A stretch of DNA of 64,000 bases from Desulfocapsa sp. (lineage in GTDB: Bacteria > Desulfobacterota > Desulfobulbia > Desulfobulbales > Desulfocapsaceae), in assembly GCA_030145625.1 (NCBI GenBank), contig JAQYVF010000001.1, positions 62,001 to 126,000 of the forward strand. The letters run 5' to 3'. The first letter of the stretch is position 1. Each line of letters opens with the position of its first letter. The position numbers and the translations under genes were made by a program. A model generated the notes under the pieces. The model searched no databases. It was not told the DNA's origin and saw only the letters and a program-made list of their open reading frames with translations. Shown here piece by piece: positions 52,740-62,155 of the stretch.

Positions 52740-53609
52740 CGTAAGACCTCCTTGCCCTTAATGGGTTGATCTTACATTCAAATATAATCATTTAGCTGAG
52801 TATTCTATAGAGGCACTTAAAAAAATAACTCTATCGCTAGAGAGTTACCCTCACACGAACAATTATGCTTGCGAGTCAACCAAGTAACACCTCTCCGCCA
52901 CTCATCACATACGCAATTGGGTCTGGTCCAGATACTCAAGCAAACAGAGGCCATGCTGCGTCATCAACATAATTTTCTGCAAAGGATAATAGCTAAATCG
53001 ACCGAAACTATTAAGCCGCTCAAAATATTTTCATCCATATTTTTTTTCATCTCCTGTGCTGATTATTTCTTTTGTCCTATTTGCAAAAAACAGACATTCT
53101 ACTACCCACCAAATCGGATACCACAAAAATTAACACCTTAATGGTTGTTAACATATGCATCTTACACTTACAAGGTTAGTAGTTCCTCTGTTACAATTTT
53201 GAAAACTAAACAACCATATGGAATAATTATAAATTAAAATTTTTTTTATTTCATACCACACCATGTCATAGAAAACATATGCTCTTTAAGTTACAAGTAG
53301 CAATAAAATGCTTTGCCTAATCATCACTGTTATTTTGTTGGAATTATCTGGTCTCTCACGTAATATTTTCAACAAAACTCCTACAAATTTTCTAAAGGCA
53401 TAATGCAAACAGTTCTCAACTGCTTGATTTATCACAGCTAGAACTAAGCAAAACATTGACAACCGGCAATCATTTGGCTATGTTTACTGCGTTTTCTATT
53501 AACAACTGTTTCCCTTAACGGTTGCCAAAATCAGGACAAGATAAAATCAAGTAACGAGTGGAACCTGTTTTCCGCCTCGATACTCCAATATTTTTTCATT
53601 TTTTTCACT
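52740..53609. other. 870-bp intergenic region, probable control region of the Psr-type operon plus IS flank
   Basis: Long AT-rich stretch. The 90-aa rightward frame at 52869-53141 lacks family features and a ribosome-binding site and is probably chance or a degraded IS flank. Present are an ACTCT/AGAGT inverted repeat near 52828-52846, a copy of TGTTAACATATG at 53146-53157 and a -24/-12-like sequence at 53464-53479. No RNA gene recognised. Confidence 0.5.
53464..53479 (+). promoter_or_regulatory. Sigma-54-like -24/-12 promoter candidate
   Basis: CGGCAATCATTTGGCT has GG and GC exactly ten bases apart, as sigma-54 promoters require, with partial agreement elsewhere to TGGCACG-N4-TTGCW. It lies about 130 bp ahead of the torD-like gene. 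It was the only properly spaced GG/GC pair I found between 53160 and 53600. Confidence 0.33.
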
Positions 53610-54200
53610 ATGCCGTCTCCCGACACATCTCAAGACATCGCTACTCTCTATCGATTCCTCGCTCAATGTATGCATTACCCTGATTCTGACTGGATGAATG
53701 AAGATTTTTTAAACGTCTTCTACAATCTGCTCGGAACACTTGGTGGAATTGAGGAAGGTGTTGAGATCCGCAAAAGCATCAACAATGCCGAAGACTACCT
53801 GGAAGACCTGCAGGTAGAATATACCCGTCTCTTTATCAATGGTGTCCCCCATGTAGTTGCCCCTCCCTACGGTTCTGTCTACATGGATAAATCCTTACAG
53901 GGAACCTTTGCCGGCAACACACTGGCCTTTTACCGAGAAAAAGGCTTTGCTATGGATCAGAATGCAGATTTACCTGATCATCTTATTCATGAACTTGAGT
54001 TTCTTTCACTTCTGGCCGAAGAAAATGATTCTGCCGGAGAAAAGGAATTCTTGAAAAAATTATTTCGTCCCTGGTATACGCAGTTCCATGCCAGGGTAAC
54101 GAAAGAAGCTCATCATCCTTATTTCAGGGTGGTTGTAATGTTAATTGATTTCTTCACTAAGGAGGAAGACGAAGATGGCTTTCAACCTAACGAGGCGTAA
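53610..54200 (+). CDS. TorD/DmsD-family redox enzyme maturation chaperone
   Basis: Cytoplasmic chaperone that binds the Tat signal of a molybdoenzyme and assists cofactor insertion. The 196-aa all-helical protein has the family pattern: IATLYRFLAQCMHYPDSDW near the N-terminus, LQVEYTRLFINGVPHVVAPPYGSVYMD (about residues 70-96, the conserved YxxLF and P-P-YxS core) and LPDHLIHELEFLSLLAEE (DHLxxELxFL motif, about 122-139). Its 3' end overlaps the start of the catalytic subunit gene by 26 bp, so expression is coupled, and that subunit is its evident client. Confidence 0.92.
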   Translation: MPSPDTSQDIATLYRFLAQCMHYPDSDWMNEDFLNVFYNLLGTLGGIEEGVEIRKSINNAEDYLEDLQVEYTRLFINGVPHVVAPPYGSVYMDKSLQGTFAGNTLAFYREKGFAMDQNADLPDHLIHELEFLSLLAEENDSAGEKEFLKKLFRPWYTQFHARVTKEAHHPYFRVVVMLIDFFTKEEDEDGFQPNEA

Positions 54201-56415
54201 ATTCCTTCAGACAGCATCCCTGGCAGCAGCCGCGGTTCCGCTGTCCAAGGTCGTTTCCGCAAGCACTGGTGTCACTAAGGCTCCACTTGATGCCAAGGGA
54301 ACCAACGGCGACAAGACCGTGGTTGGCGGAATCTGCGAAATGTGCTTCTGGCGCTGCCAGTTGGTCGGCAAGGTCCGCGATGGTCGCTTGATGAAACTTG
54401 AAGGAAACCCCAAGTCCATTGACAACGGTACTGCAATATGTGCCCGCGGTAATGCTGGTGTCAAGCTGCTCTACGACGTGGATCGTCTAAAATACCCCAT
54501 GAAGAATGTGGGTAAACGTGGCGAACCAAAATGGAAACGTATTTCCTGGAAAGAAGCCCTGGACGAATGCGGATCGAAACTGAAAAGCACCGTTGACAAA
54601 TATGGTGCCCAAGGTATCTGTGTTTTCCCTCATGGTTCTTCTGCCAAATACCCGATGCACTATTTCGAGCGTGCTGTGGGAACCCACAATGTCAGCGAAG
54701 CGTCTTTCTTCCAGTGTCGCGGTATCCGTGATACTGCCTATGTTGCCACTATCGGCAAGGCACCTGGTGAGAAAATTGATATGCCAAACACCAAAGTTCT
54801 CTTTTTCATTGGAGACCATCTTGGTGAGAATGTCCATGTTTCCCATATTAAAGCATATATTCAAGGGCTACAGAACGGCGCAAAACTGATTGTTGCTGAT
54901 CCCCGTTTTTCTGCATCTGCTGCTAAGGCCGATATCTGGGTACAGATCAAACCAGGTACCGATACCGCCTACATCCTGGCCATCATGAACTACCTTGTCA
55001 AAAACAACAAATATGACAAGAAATTCGTTGAAGAGCACACCGATGGTTTTGAGGAGTTTTCTGCTGCCATCTCTGAATGGAGTTTGGAGAAGGCTGCAAA
55101 AGAGTGTGATATTCCTGCTGAGCAGATTAAAGAAGTCGCAGAGATGCTTGCTGCAAATGCTCCAAATGTGGCAATCCACCCTGGTCGTCACGTGTCCTGG
55201 TACGGCAACGACTTCCAACGTCAACGTGCTCTGGCCTGCCTTACCGGTATTTTAGGTGCTTACTATGTCAAGGGTGGCTGGGTCCCTTCCAAGGGACCAA
55301 AGGTTGGTGGAGTCAGTTGGGCCAAAGAAGATCATGGCCACAAGTACAATTTGAATTTTGATCATCACGAAGATGAAAAAGTTCATCCCTTTAATCCTCC
55401 GGGAACCCCCACTGAACTGATTCGCGACTGTGCTATCAGCGGCAAGCCCTATCCGATTAAGAGCTGCGTTGTCTGGGGACAGAATCCAATGCAGACCATT
55501 CCTGGTCAGGAGAAGATGAAAGATCTCTTCCGCGCCATGGATTTTGTCATGTGTGTTGATGTCATGCCAACTGATGTTACTATGTGGGCCGACATCCTAC
55601 TCCCCGAAGCCAGCTATCTTGAGCGTTATGACTATATCAAAAAAGGGACGCAATGGGATCTTTCCAAAGAGCATCAGCAGTATATCTCAGCTCGTATCCC
55701 TTTTATCCCCGCAATGTTTGAGCGGAAAGATCAGATATATATCACCAACGAGATTGCTAAGCGTATGGGACATGAAGCCAAGATCCCTGTTAAGACCATT
55801 GAGGAAATGGTCGATAAAAGCCTGGCAACTGCCAACCTCTCCATTGAGAAACTCAAGGCAGAGGATGGTATTCATATCCAGCCAGGAAAAGATCCTTACG
55901 GCATCCCGGAAGACTTCGAAGTTCTCCTTTACAATGAAGACATTGAGGATGCAGGACATCCTGGAGCACCAACCTACAAACCGGTAGAGCAGCCTCCCAA
56001 GGGTTTTGCCCGACTGCTGTATGGTCGTGCACCGGTACACACCTTCAACAGGAGTCAGAATAACGTATGGCTGAAGAATGCCATGCCTGACAATCCTGTC
56101 TGGCTCAATGATCAGGTTGCCGCTAATCTCGGCCTCATTGACGGTGACGTTGTTGGTTTTGTAAATAGTGAAGGTGTTGAATCCCGCACCACTACCACTG
56201 TCAAGGTAACACCTGGAATCAGAAAAGACTGTGTGTACATGTATCACGGTTACGGTAGTGCCAATCCCCTTTTGACCATCGGTGTTGGCGCTGGTGTTGA
56301 CGATCAGAGCCTTATTACCAAGCTGGCTGTTGACCCTGAAACCGGCTGCAATGGAATGAGAAACAACTTTGTTAAACTGATCAAAGATGGAAAGGTTCTG
56401 GACATTCCAGCCTAA
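54175..56415 (+). CDS. PsrA/PhsA-like molybdopterin oxidoreductase, catalytic subunit
   Basis: DMSO-reductase-family enzyme, 746 aa. AAGGAGG nine bases before the ATG at 54175 fixes the start; an in-frame ATG at 54145 is less likely. It has a twin-arginine signal (RRKFLQ at 7-12, then a hydrophobic Ala-rich stretch), so is exported folded. A [4Fe-4S] site is formed by Cys54, Cys57, Cys61 and Cys89, and Cys181 in FFQCRGIRD is the likely Mo ligand. A molybdopterin-dinucleotide-binding domain closes the protein (ARLLYGRAPVHTFNRSQ onward). Length and motif set fit polysulfide/thiosulfate reductases; tetrathionate or arsenate reductase is less likely. Electron transfer partner is the adjacent ferredoxin subunit. 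Confidence 0.88.
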   Translation: MAFNLTRRKFLQTASLAAAAVPLSKVVSASTGVTKAPLDAKGTNGDKTVVGGICEMCFWRCQLVGKVRDGRLMKLEGNPKSIDNGTAICARGNAGVKLLYDVDRLKYPMKNVGKRGEPKWKRISWKEALDECGSKLKSTVDKYGAQGICVFPHGSSAKYPMHYFERAVGTHNVSEASFFQCRGIRDTAYVATIGKAPGEKIDMPNTKVLFFIGDHLGENVHVSHIKAYIQGLQNGAKLIVADPRFSASAAKADIWVQIKPGTDTAYILAIMNYLVKNNKYDKKFVEEHTDGFEEFSAAISEWSLEKAAKECDIPAEQIKEVAEMLAANAPNVAIHPGRHVSWYGNDFQRQRALACLTGILGAYYVKGGWVPSKGPKVGGVSWAKEDHGHKYNLNFDHHEDEKVHPFNPPGTPTELIRDCAISGKPYPIKSCVVWGQNPMQTIPGQEKMKDLFRAMDFVMCVDVMPTDVTMWADILLPEASYLERYDYIKKGTQWDLSKEHQQYISARIPFIPAMFERKDQIYITNEIAKRMGHEAKIPVKTIEEMVDKSLATANLSIEKLKAEDGIHIQPGKDPYGIPEDFEVLLYNEDIEDAGHPGAPTYKPVEQPPKGFARLLYGRAPVHTFNRSQNNVWLKNAMPDNPVWLNDQVAANLGLIDGDVVGFVNSEGVESRTTTTVKVTPGIRKDCVYMYHGYGSANPLLTIGVGAGVDDQSLITKLAVDPETGCNGMRNNFVKLIKDGKVLDIPA

Positions 56416-56451
56416 TCTCATCTTTAAGCTCTTTTCAGGAGGATATATTCA

Positions 56452-57261
56452 ATGCAATATGGAATGATCATAGATCTGGAACGATGTGTGGGCTGTCATG
56501 CCTGCACCATTGCCTGTCGGGCAGAGTGGGAAGTTCCAGTTCCCTATCAGCGCAACTGGGTCAAGCGTCTTGGCCCAACCATGACTGATGACGGCATGGC
56601 TTCTACCTACTATCCCGGACTTTGCAATCACTGCGACAAACCACCTTGTGTGGACGAGTGCCCTGCCGATACCGTGGAAATGACCTTTACCGATTACAAA
56701 AGCGGAAAGACCAAGACCATGGAAGTTGCGGCAACGTGGAAAGATCCCTTTGACGGAAGCGTCCAGGTGGATAAAGAACGCTGTCTCGGTTGCGGTGCCT
56801 GTGCTGACGCATGCCCTTACGGTGCTCGTTATGTCAATCCCGATCTCGCCGATGACGATAGTGAGGGTAAGGTCGACAAATGCACTTACTGTAAACCACG
56901 TGTCGAGGCAGGACTTATACCTGCTTGTGTTCAGACATGTATCACCGATGCACGTATCTTTGGCGACCTCTCCGATCCTAACTCGGAGGTCTCTAAGTAT
57001 GTGAAAAAAGGTGCTAAAGGCCTGGAAGTCAAAGGCGGTCATCTCGGCCCCAACTCCCGATATTTTGGCAACAAGAAAGATATGGGACTCCTCTTTGCCG
57101 ATTACACCCCGGAAATGGCAGACATGGGCAGCGTTAAACGCCGCGCCATGATGGCCTCCATGGTGAAACCAGCCATGAAAAAAGCAAAAGACATCGGCCT
57201 CCTCGGATTGGCCGGCGCTATGCTTGTTAAAGGTCTCTCCGACAATGAGGACAGCAAGTAA
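56452..57261 (+). CDS. PsrB/PhsB-like four-cluster iron-sulfur subunit
   Basis: Electron-transfer subunit, 269 aa, 36 bp downstream of the catalytic subunit with an AGGAGG ribosome-binding site. Four Cys groups for [4Fe-4S] clusters are visible: CVGCHACTIAC (residues about 12-22), CNHCDKPPCVDEC (about 63-75), CLGCGACADAC (about 109-119) and CTYCKPR...CVQTC (about 144-166). It has no signal peptide and would ride with the Tat-exported partner. An unusual C-terminal extension (about 215-269) ends with a hydrophobic stretch, IGLLGLAGAMLVKGL. The NrfD/PsrC-type membrane subunit expected next is missing; a terminator follows. Confidence 0.9.
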   Translation: MQYGMIIDLERCVGCHACTIACRAEWEVPVPYQRNWVKRLGPTMTDDGMASTYYPGLCNHCDKPPCVDECPADTVEMTFTDYKSGKTKTMEVAATWKDPFDGSVQVDKERCLGCGACADACPYGARYVNPDLADDDSEGKVDKCTYCKPRVEAGLIPACVQTCITDARIFGDLSDPNSEVSKYVKKGAKGLEVKGGHLGPNSRYFGNKKDMGLLFADYTPEMADMGSVKRRAMMASMVKPAMKKAKDIGLLGLAGAMLVKGLSDNEDSK

Positions 57262-57282
57262 GTCTTCGTCGTAAAAAACCAT

Positions 57283-57322
57283 AAAAAAGGCCCGTTGTCT
57301 TCACGACAACGGGCCTTTTTTA
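57283..57322. terminator. Bidirectional terminator between the Psr-type operon and arnT
   Basis: GGCCCGTTGTC (57289-57299) pairs with GACAACGGGCC (57305-57315), preceded by an A-run and followed by TTTTTT, so it can end both convergent transcription units. Confidence 0.93.
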
Positions 57323-57405
57323 TTCATTGGTCATCATACTCCGGCAACTCTCTTCTCTCCACAACTTTCCCAAACTCTATCGCAACAATCTATTCTTCTG
57401 CTCAA

Positions 57406-59115
57406 TCACGGAAAGAATTCAGCAAAGACGAAATTACCATCACTTTCCATTCGATCAGGTTCCGGAATGGCGTTCAATTTTCTGTATATCTCGTAGATAA
57501 ATTCAGGGACCACAAGAACCACTGTCCTTTTCTTTGCGTTCCATTGTTGAACAAAGAGAGAAAATTCATTGAGTTGTGCCGGAGGTACGGCAGCATGATC
57601 CATGACCACACGGTCCTTAGCATCGCTATAGGATGTACCATAGCGTACCTCACCTGGTGCAACAAAAATATAGACATCATCTCGCTGAAAATACCAGCAT
57701 ACTTCACGCAGTGGATCATCATGGGACACAAGAATAGTTTTCTCATCGACCCTATCATGAACTATTGAGAGAAAATCCCCAGGTGCTTTGGAACGAAGAA
57801 GTTCCTGAGGCAGAAGAAAATTGCTCATCAAAAAAAGAAGGCAAGGAGCAAAGACAAAAAAGTAAATCCTCTTTCCCTCTTTGTTTTTCCAGGCGCATGC
57901 CATCAATAGAGTACTCAAGAATAATGTTACAGCGAGCATATAGAGCTTCTTCTGTTCATCAAGAGCGTAAAGAACTGTATCTTCTGCTAACAAGGGAAAA
58001 AGAAAAAGGCCAGCAAGACCGAAAAGAAAGAGAAGAGCTAATAGGAAAGCCGCCACGGACCACAATTTGTTAATTTTTGTAAAATCAGTGACAATTCTTT
58101 TTCCTAAGAGTATGGCTAACGGTGCAAAACAAGGAAGGATATAGGTGGCTAACTTTCCACTTGAAAGGGAAAAAAAGAGAATGGGAAACAGCAACCAGAG
58201 CCAGAGGAACCAGGACTCTGCTTTTTCTGTTCCTGTTCTCTTTCCATTGATGAAAATAGCAGGTAACAAAAAAGTCCAGGGAAAGGATCCAACAAGAAGT
58301 ACAGGTAAATAAAACCAGAATGGTTGTGGATGTTGTCCTGCCGCAGCCCCGGTAAAACGCTGGATATGTTCCACCCAGAAGAAATAATGCCAGAAATCAG
58401 GTTCTGCCCTATGAACCAGAAGTGCCCAAGGTGCAATGACCAGCAATGCCGATCCGATAGGGATCCATGGGAGCTGCAAAAAAAGATCTTTGAATCGTTT
58501 CTGCAGGAGCATATAGGGAATAGCAACAATAACAGGGATGGCTAAGGCAAGAAATCCCTTGGTGAGAAAGGCACAGGCGCAAAAGCCCCCAAAGAAAAAC
58601 AAATAGCTACGTTGTGCAGCCTTAGAATGCGCCTCAGTGTAAAGGAAAAAGAAATAGAGTCCTCCTGTCAGGAAAAAGGTGAGGATGGCGTCAAGGAGCG
58701 CCACTGTACCCATGATATAGACCTGGGTAAAACTCAGATAAATAACAGCAGCCAGCCCTCCTGTTAGCGCACCTCCCGTCCTCCTGGCAAAGCAGAAAAC
58801 AAAAAAAGCGGTAAGTCCGGAAAGGAGTGCAGTTGGAAAGCGAACTGCAAACTCCGTTTCACCAAAAGTTTTGAGAGATAAGGCATTCAGCCAATGTCCC
58901 ATAATCGGTTTTTCAAAATACCGTAGGCCGTCAAGACGAGGGACAACCCAGTCACCTGTTGCCACAATCTCCCGGGCAATTTCGCCGTAGCGGGTTTCAT
59001 CAGGCATAAAGAGTGGTTTGCTGCCAAGGGGAAGGATATAAAGGACGCCGAAGAGTAACAATGCAAGAAGAGGCATCCCCTTTACAAATAGTGATTTTTC
59101 TTGAGATGGTATCAT
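57406..59115 (-). CDS. arnT: 4-amino-4-deoxy-L-arabinose (L-Ara4N) lipid A transferase
   Basis: GT83 integral membrane transferase that moves L-Ara4N from undecaprenyl phosphate to lipid A at the periplasmic face, giving polymyxin resistance. The 569-aa protein has about 12 TM helices in the N-terminal two-thirds and a periplasmic C-terminal domain. The first periplasmic loop carries MPDETRYGEIAREI (the catalytic DE motif, about residues 37-50) and LRYFEKPIMGHWL. Last gene of the arn operon. No arnE/arnF flippase follows it; the convergent Psr-type operon is next. Confidence 0.92.
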   Translation of the reverse strand: MIPSQEKSLFVKGMPLLALLLFGVLYILPLGSKPLFMPDETRYGEIAREIVATGDWVVPRLDGLRYFEKPIMGHWLNALSLKTFGETEFAVRFPTALLSGLTAFFVFCFARRTGGALTGGLAAVIYLSFTQVYIMGTVALLDAILTFFLTGGLYFFFLYTEAHSKAAQRSYLFFFGGFCACAFLTKGFLALAIPVIVAIPYMLLQKRFKDLFLQLPWIPIGSALLVIAPWALLVHRAEPDFWHYFFWVEHIQRFTGAAAGQHPQPFWFYLPVLLVGSFPWTFLLPAIFINGKRTGTEKAESWFLWLWLLFPILFFSLSSGKLATYILPCFAPLAILLGKRIVTDFTKINKLWSVAAFLLALLFLFGLAGLFLFPLLAEDTVLYALDEQKKLYMLAVTLFLSTLLMACAWKNKEGKRIYFFVFAPCLLFLMSNFLLPQELLRSKAPGDFLSIVHDRVDEKTILVSHDDPLREVCWYFQRDDVYIFVAPGEVRYGTSYSDAKDRVVMDHAAVPPAQLNEFSLFVQQWNAKKRTVVLVVPEFIYEIYRKLNAIPEPDRMESDGNFVFAEFFP

Positions 59116-59208
59116 GAGTTGTAACAGTTATTGAAGTTCTATCCAGTTGCCAGCGTCACTATGCTTCAGGAAGTTGAGTAATACCAATATGCTGAAGAAA
59201 TTCTACTC

Positions 59209-60096
59209 TTATTCCTGGGTTGATATCCAACCGTCTCTCCCTGGAATTTCAGTTGAGACAATCTTCCCGGTAGGCAGAGATTCAGTTCCCTCATTGATGA
59301 ATTCCCCAAGAGGACAAAAACTGTACCCCTCTTTCCGGGCTCTCAGCAAAAAGCGCTGAAAGAGTGAACTGCAGATAATCCCTTCAACTTCAGCATGGAT
59401 AGTAAGGATATTGAGGTGTTCTGATTGGACAAATGACAACAGTCGTTCATTATAGTTTTCATTTGTCACTCCCTGACTGCCTATGAGTTCGTCATAAGTC
59501 GGCAAGGTGGCGGGTATCTGTGGAGTGTTAAGGGGGGTGTCGTTTATTTTCGGTACGAAAACAGAATGTCCTCGACAGTCAGAACTATAGGAAAATCCAA
59601 ATTTTTCCCTGGCCTGCAGAACATGGTCTGTACAACGCCAGGCAGGTGCTGCGGAAGCAACTGGGAGCGTTCCAGTGAGTTGCTGTAATGTGTCAACGGC
59701 TTTCTGCAGATGGGTTTCCACCTGCTCAGTGGACCAGTTTTCAACGCCGGCCTGCCAGCCATGGTGATCCCAGGCATGAACCCCGATTTCATGACCATCT
59801 GCTGCTGCCAACATGATGGCTGGGGCTCCGCGTTTTGCAATAGATGGCCCTCTCCAAAAAGTTCCCTTCAAGAGAATGTCCCAACCATAAAGACTTGCAG
59901 CTTTGGTGCGCAGCATCTTGATCAGAAAAGAGGGCCGTAACAAGCGCCATAAGTGCCTACCCATATTATCAGGACCGACACTGAAGAAAAAAGAGGCCTT
60001 TATATCATGTTCTGCCAACAATCGACAAAGCTCAGGAACACCCAGTCGCGTTCCACGCAGGGTATCAACATCAATTCGCAAACCAATTTTCTGCAT
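59209..60096 (-). CDS. arnD: 4-deoxy-4-formamido-L-arabinose-phosphoundecaprenol deformylase
   Basis: Polysaccharide-deacetylase-fold enzyme that removes the formyl group from the lipid-linked sugar before flipping. The 295-aa protein starts with RIDVDTLRGTRLGVPELCRLL, where the Asp of the DVDT motif belongs to the metal/catalytic set. It has ASFFFSVGPDNMG (about 35), EIGVHAWDHHGWQ with the metal-binding His residues (about 118-130) and ILTIHAEVEG (about 235) with the second His. Located between arnA and arnT as in Enterobacteria. Confidence 0.92.
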   Translation of the reverse strand: MQKIGLRIDVDTLRGTRLGVPELCRLLAEHDIKASFFFSVGPDNMGRHLWRLLRPSFLIKMLRTKAASLYGWDILLKGTFWRGPSIAKRGAPAIMLAAADGHEIGVHAWDHHGWQAGVENWSTEQVETHLQKAVDTLQQLTGTLPVASAAPAWRCTDHVLQAREKFGFSYSSDCRGHSVFVPKINDTPLNTPQIPATLPTYDELIGSQGVTNENYNERLLSFVQSEHLNILTIHAEVEGIICSSLFQRFLLRARKEGYSFCPLGEFINEGTESLPTGKIVSTEIPGRDGWISTQE

Positions 60097-60117
60097 CAGC
60101 TACCTGTACAACAGCAA

Positions 60118-62130
60118 TCAGAAATCATCTTTGTGACTGATCTCAAATTCTCCGGTATCAACCGCCTGTTTCAGAAAGAAATCCAGGGTCTCTTCAACAG
60201 ATTGTTCCAGGGAAACAGAGGGTTTCCATCCCAGTAGCTTTTCGGCCTTTTTAATAGAAGGTTTTCTGAAATTGACATCTTCATACCCCTTCCCGTAAAA
60301 TGTACGACTCTCAACTTCCCTCATTCCGGCAAAGGGAGGGAATTTGTCAGCAAGTGGATGTTTCTGGAATTTATCAACCAGAATTTCTGCTAAAGAACGA
60401 ATAGATGCCTCATTATAGGGGTTACCAATATTAAAAATTCCAGAGTCACAGACATTATCTTTATTTTCGATGATACGATAGAGACATTCTATACCATCTT
60501 TAACATCTGTAAAACAGCGCTTCTGATAGCCTCCATCTACCAACTGGATGGGTGTTCCTTCTGCCAGGTTGAGAATAAGCTGAGTAATGGCGCGGGAAGA
60601 ACCTATACGGGCAGAAGCCAGACTATCCAACCGTGAACCGACCCAGTTAAAGGGTCGAAACAATGTGAAATCGAGGCCTTTAGTAGAACCATAGGCCCAG
60701 ATCACGCGATCCATCAGCTGCTTTGAACAGGAATAAATCCATCGTTGTTTACGAATAGGGCCAAGGACCAATTGTGAATTGTCTTCATCAAAATTAGTAT
60801 CCTGGCACATCCCATAAACCTCTGAGGTCGAAGGAAAAAGTACCCGTTTCCCATATTTGGCACAGTAACGAACAATGCGGAGGTTTTCCTCAAAATCGAG
60901 CTCAAAAACCCGTAGGGGATTTTTTGTGTATTCTGCAGGGGTGGCAATGGCAACCAATGGTAAAATAATGTCGCATTTGCGGACATGGTATTCAATCCAT
61001 TCTCTCTGGATGGAGATATCGCCCTCGAAAAAATGAAAATTAGGATGGTCCAGTAAGTGTTTGATATAGCTGGAACCAAGATCCATACCATGAACATCGT
61101 ACCGACCGGTATCAAGAAGATATTCAGAGAGATGGCTACCAATAAAGCCATCGGCACCTAGGATAAGAACAGATTTCTTACGTCGAGCAGCGAGCTTCTT
61201 TTTCACATCGGGTCCAAGCCGCATGCCTTTGACAAGCGACATGGCAGACACCAGGTGTCTGCCGCTGAGCATCAATCCGTTATCTCCTGCCTGTCCGGAT
61301 TTGATCTCCACGGCTCCTTCACCACAGGCAATAATAAAAGGGGTATCTGATATGACCATACCCGGTTTTGCTGCCTGATTATCACTCAATGTCTCAACCT
61401 GCCAGAACACTGCCTTTCTTGTACCTAGAAAACTAAAAGCACCTGGGTAAGGTTTTGTCACCGCTCGAACAAGATTTCGGATCTCTTCAGCACTTTTTGT
61501 CCAGTCGATTTCTCCATCAGAGGGTTTTCGTCCACCAAAATAGGTGGCAAGAGAGTGATCCTGCGGGATGCGAACTGCACTGCCGTCTACAATCCCTGGC
61601 AACACCGTCTGCAACAGGCTGCCACTTACATCAGCAATCTTCCGATGTAAGGTAAGGGCAGTATCGTCCCGGCTGATAGCGACTGATTCCTGTCCGATAA
61701 TATCACCGTCATCCGGCTGCGGAGTCATGTAATGGAGGGTCACCCCACTCTCTTCTTCACCATGCACCAGTGCCCAGTTGACAGGACAACGTCCACGATA
61801 AACCGGTAACAGGGAACCATGAAGATTCAGGCACCCCTGTGCAGGTATTTCCAGTACCTCTCTGCCCACCATATTTCGATAATAAAAGGAAAAAATGATA
61901 TCCGGCTGCATGGCTTTGATCTTTTCCACCCAAAGGGGGTGATTGATATTTTCAGGTGCGAAAACAGGAAGATCATAAAAAGCTGCACGTTCAGCAACTG
62001 AATCGAACCAGGTATTTTCATTGGGATCATCAGGATGAGTAAAAACTGCCTGGATTTCAAAACCGGCTTCTATTAACTTATCAATGCCGATACAACCTAT
62101 GGAATGGTAGGCGAGAACTATAGCTTTCAT
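60118..62130 (-). CDS. arnA: Bifunctional UDP-L-Ara4N formyltransferase / UDP-GlcA C4'' decarboxylase
   Basis: Two-domain cytoplasmic enzyme, 670 aa. The N-terminal formyltransferase (about 1-300) has [17 protein letters not shown] with the Asn/His catalytic pair near residue 102 and PDDGDIIGQ with the Asp near residue 140. The C-terminal SDR decarboxylase (about 315-660) has [12 protein letters not shown] (Rossmann GxxGxxG), [18 protein letters not shown] (YxxxK) and [14 protein letters not shown]. Full length and motif-complete. It follows arnC and precedes arnD in the leftward operon. Confidence 0.95.
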   Translation of the reverse strand: MKAIVLAYHSIGCIGIDKLIEAGFEIQAVFTHPDDPNENTWFDSVAERAAFYDLPVFAPENINHPLWVEKIKAMQPDIIFSFYYRNMVGREVLEIPAQGCLNLHGSLLPVYRGRCPVNWALVHGEEESGVTLHYMTPQPDDGDIIGQESVAISRDDTALTLHRKIADVSGSLLQTVLPGIVDGSAVRIPQDHSLATYFGGRKPSDGEIDWTKSAEEIRNLVRAVTKPYPGAFSFLGTRKAVFWQVETLSDNQAAKPGMVISDTPFIIACGEGAVEIKSGQAGDNGLMLSGRHLVSAMSLVKGMRLGPDVKKKLAARRKKSVLILGADGFIGSHLSEYLLDTGRYDVHGMDLGSSYIKHLLDHPNFHFFEGDISIQREWIEYHVRKCDIILPLVAIATPAEYTKNPLRVFELDFEENLRIVRYCAKYGKRVLFPSTSEVYGMCQDTNFDEDNSQLVLGPIRKQRWIYSCSKQLMDRVIWAYGSTKGLDFTLFRPFNWVGSRLDSLASARIGSSRAITQLILNLAEGTPIQLVDGGYQKRCFTDVKDGIECLYRIIENKDNVCDSGIFNIGNPYNEASIRSLAEILVDKFQKHPLADKFPPFAGMREVESRTFYGKGYEDVNFRKPSIKKAEKLLGWKPSVSLEQSVEETLDFFLKQAVDTGEFEISHKDDF

Positions 62131-62155
62131 AATATTTTAATAAAAAGTGTATACA

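Noticed and set aside
52869-53141. 90-aa rightward ORF in the intergenic region before the torD-like gene
   Set aside because: No ribosome-binding site, no recognised domain; probably chance or IS flank.
56449-57282. 277-aa leftward ORF opposite the iron-sulfur subunit
   Set aside because: Lies exactly antisense to a gene with four intact cluster motifs; its His/Cys/Phe-rich composition is what a Cys-rich gene yields when read backward.
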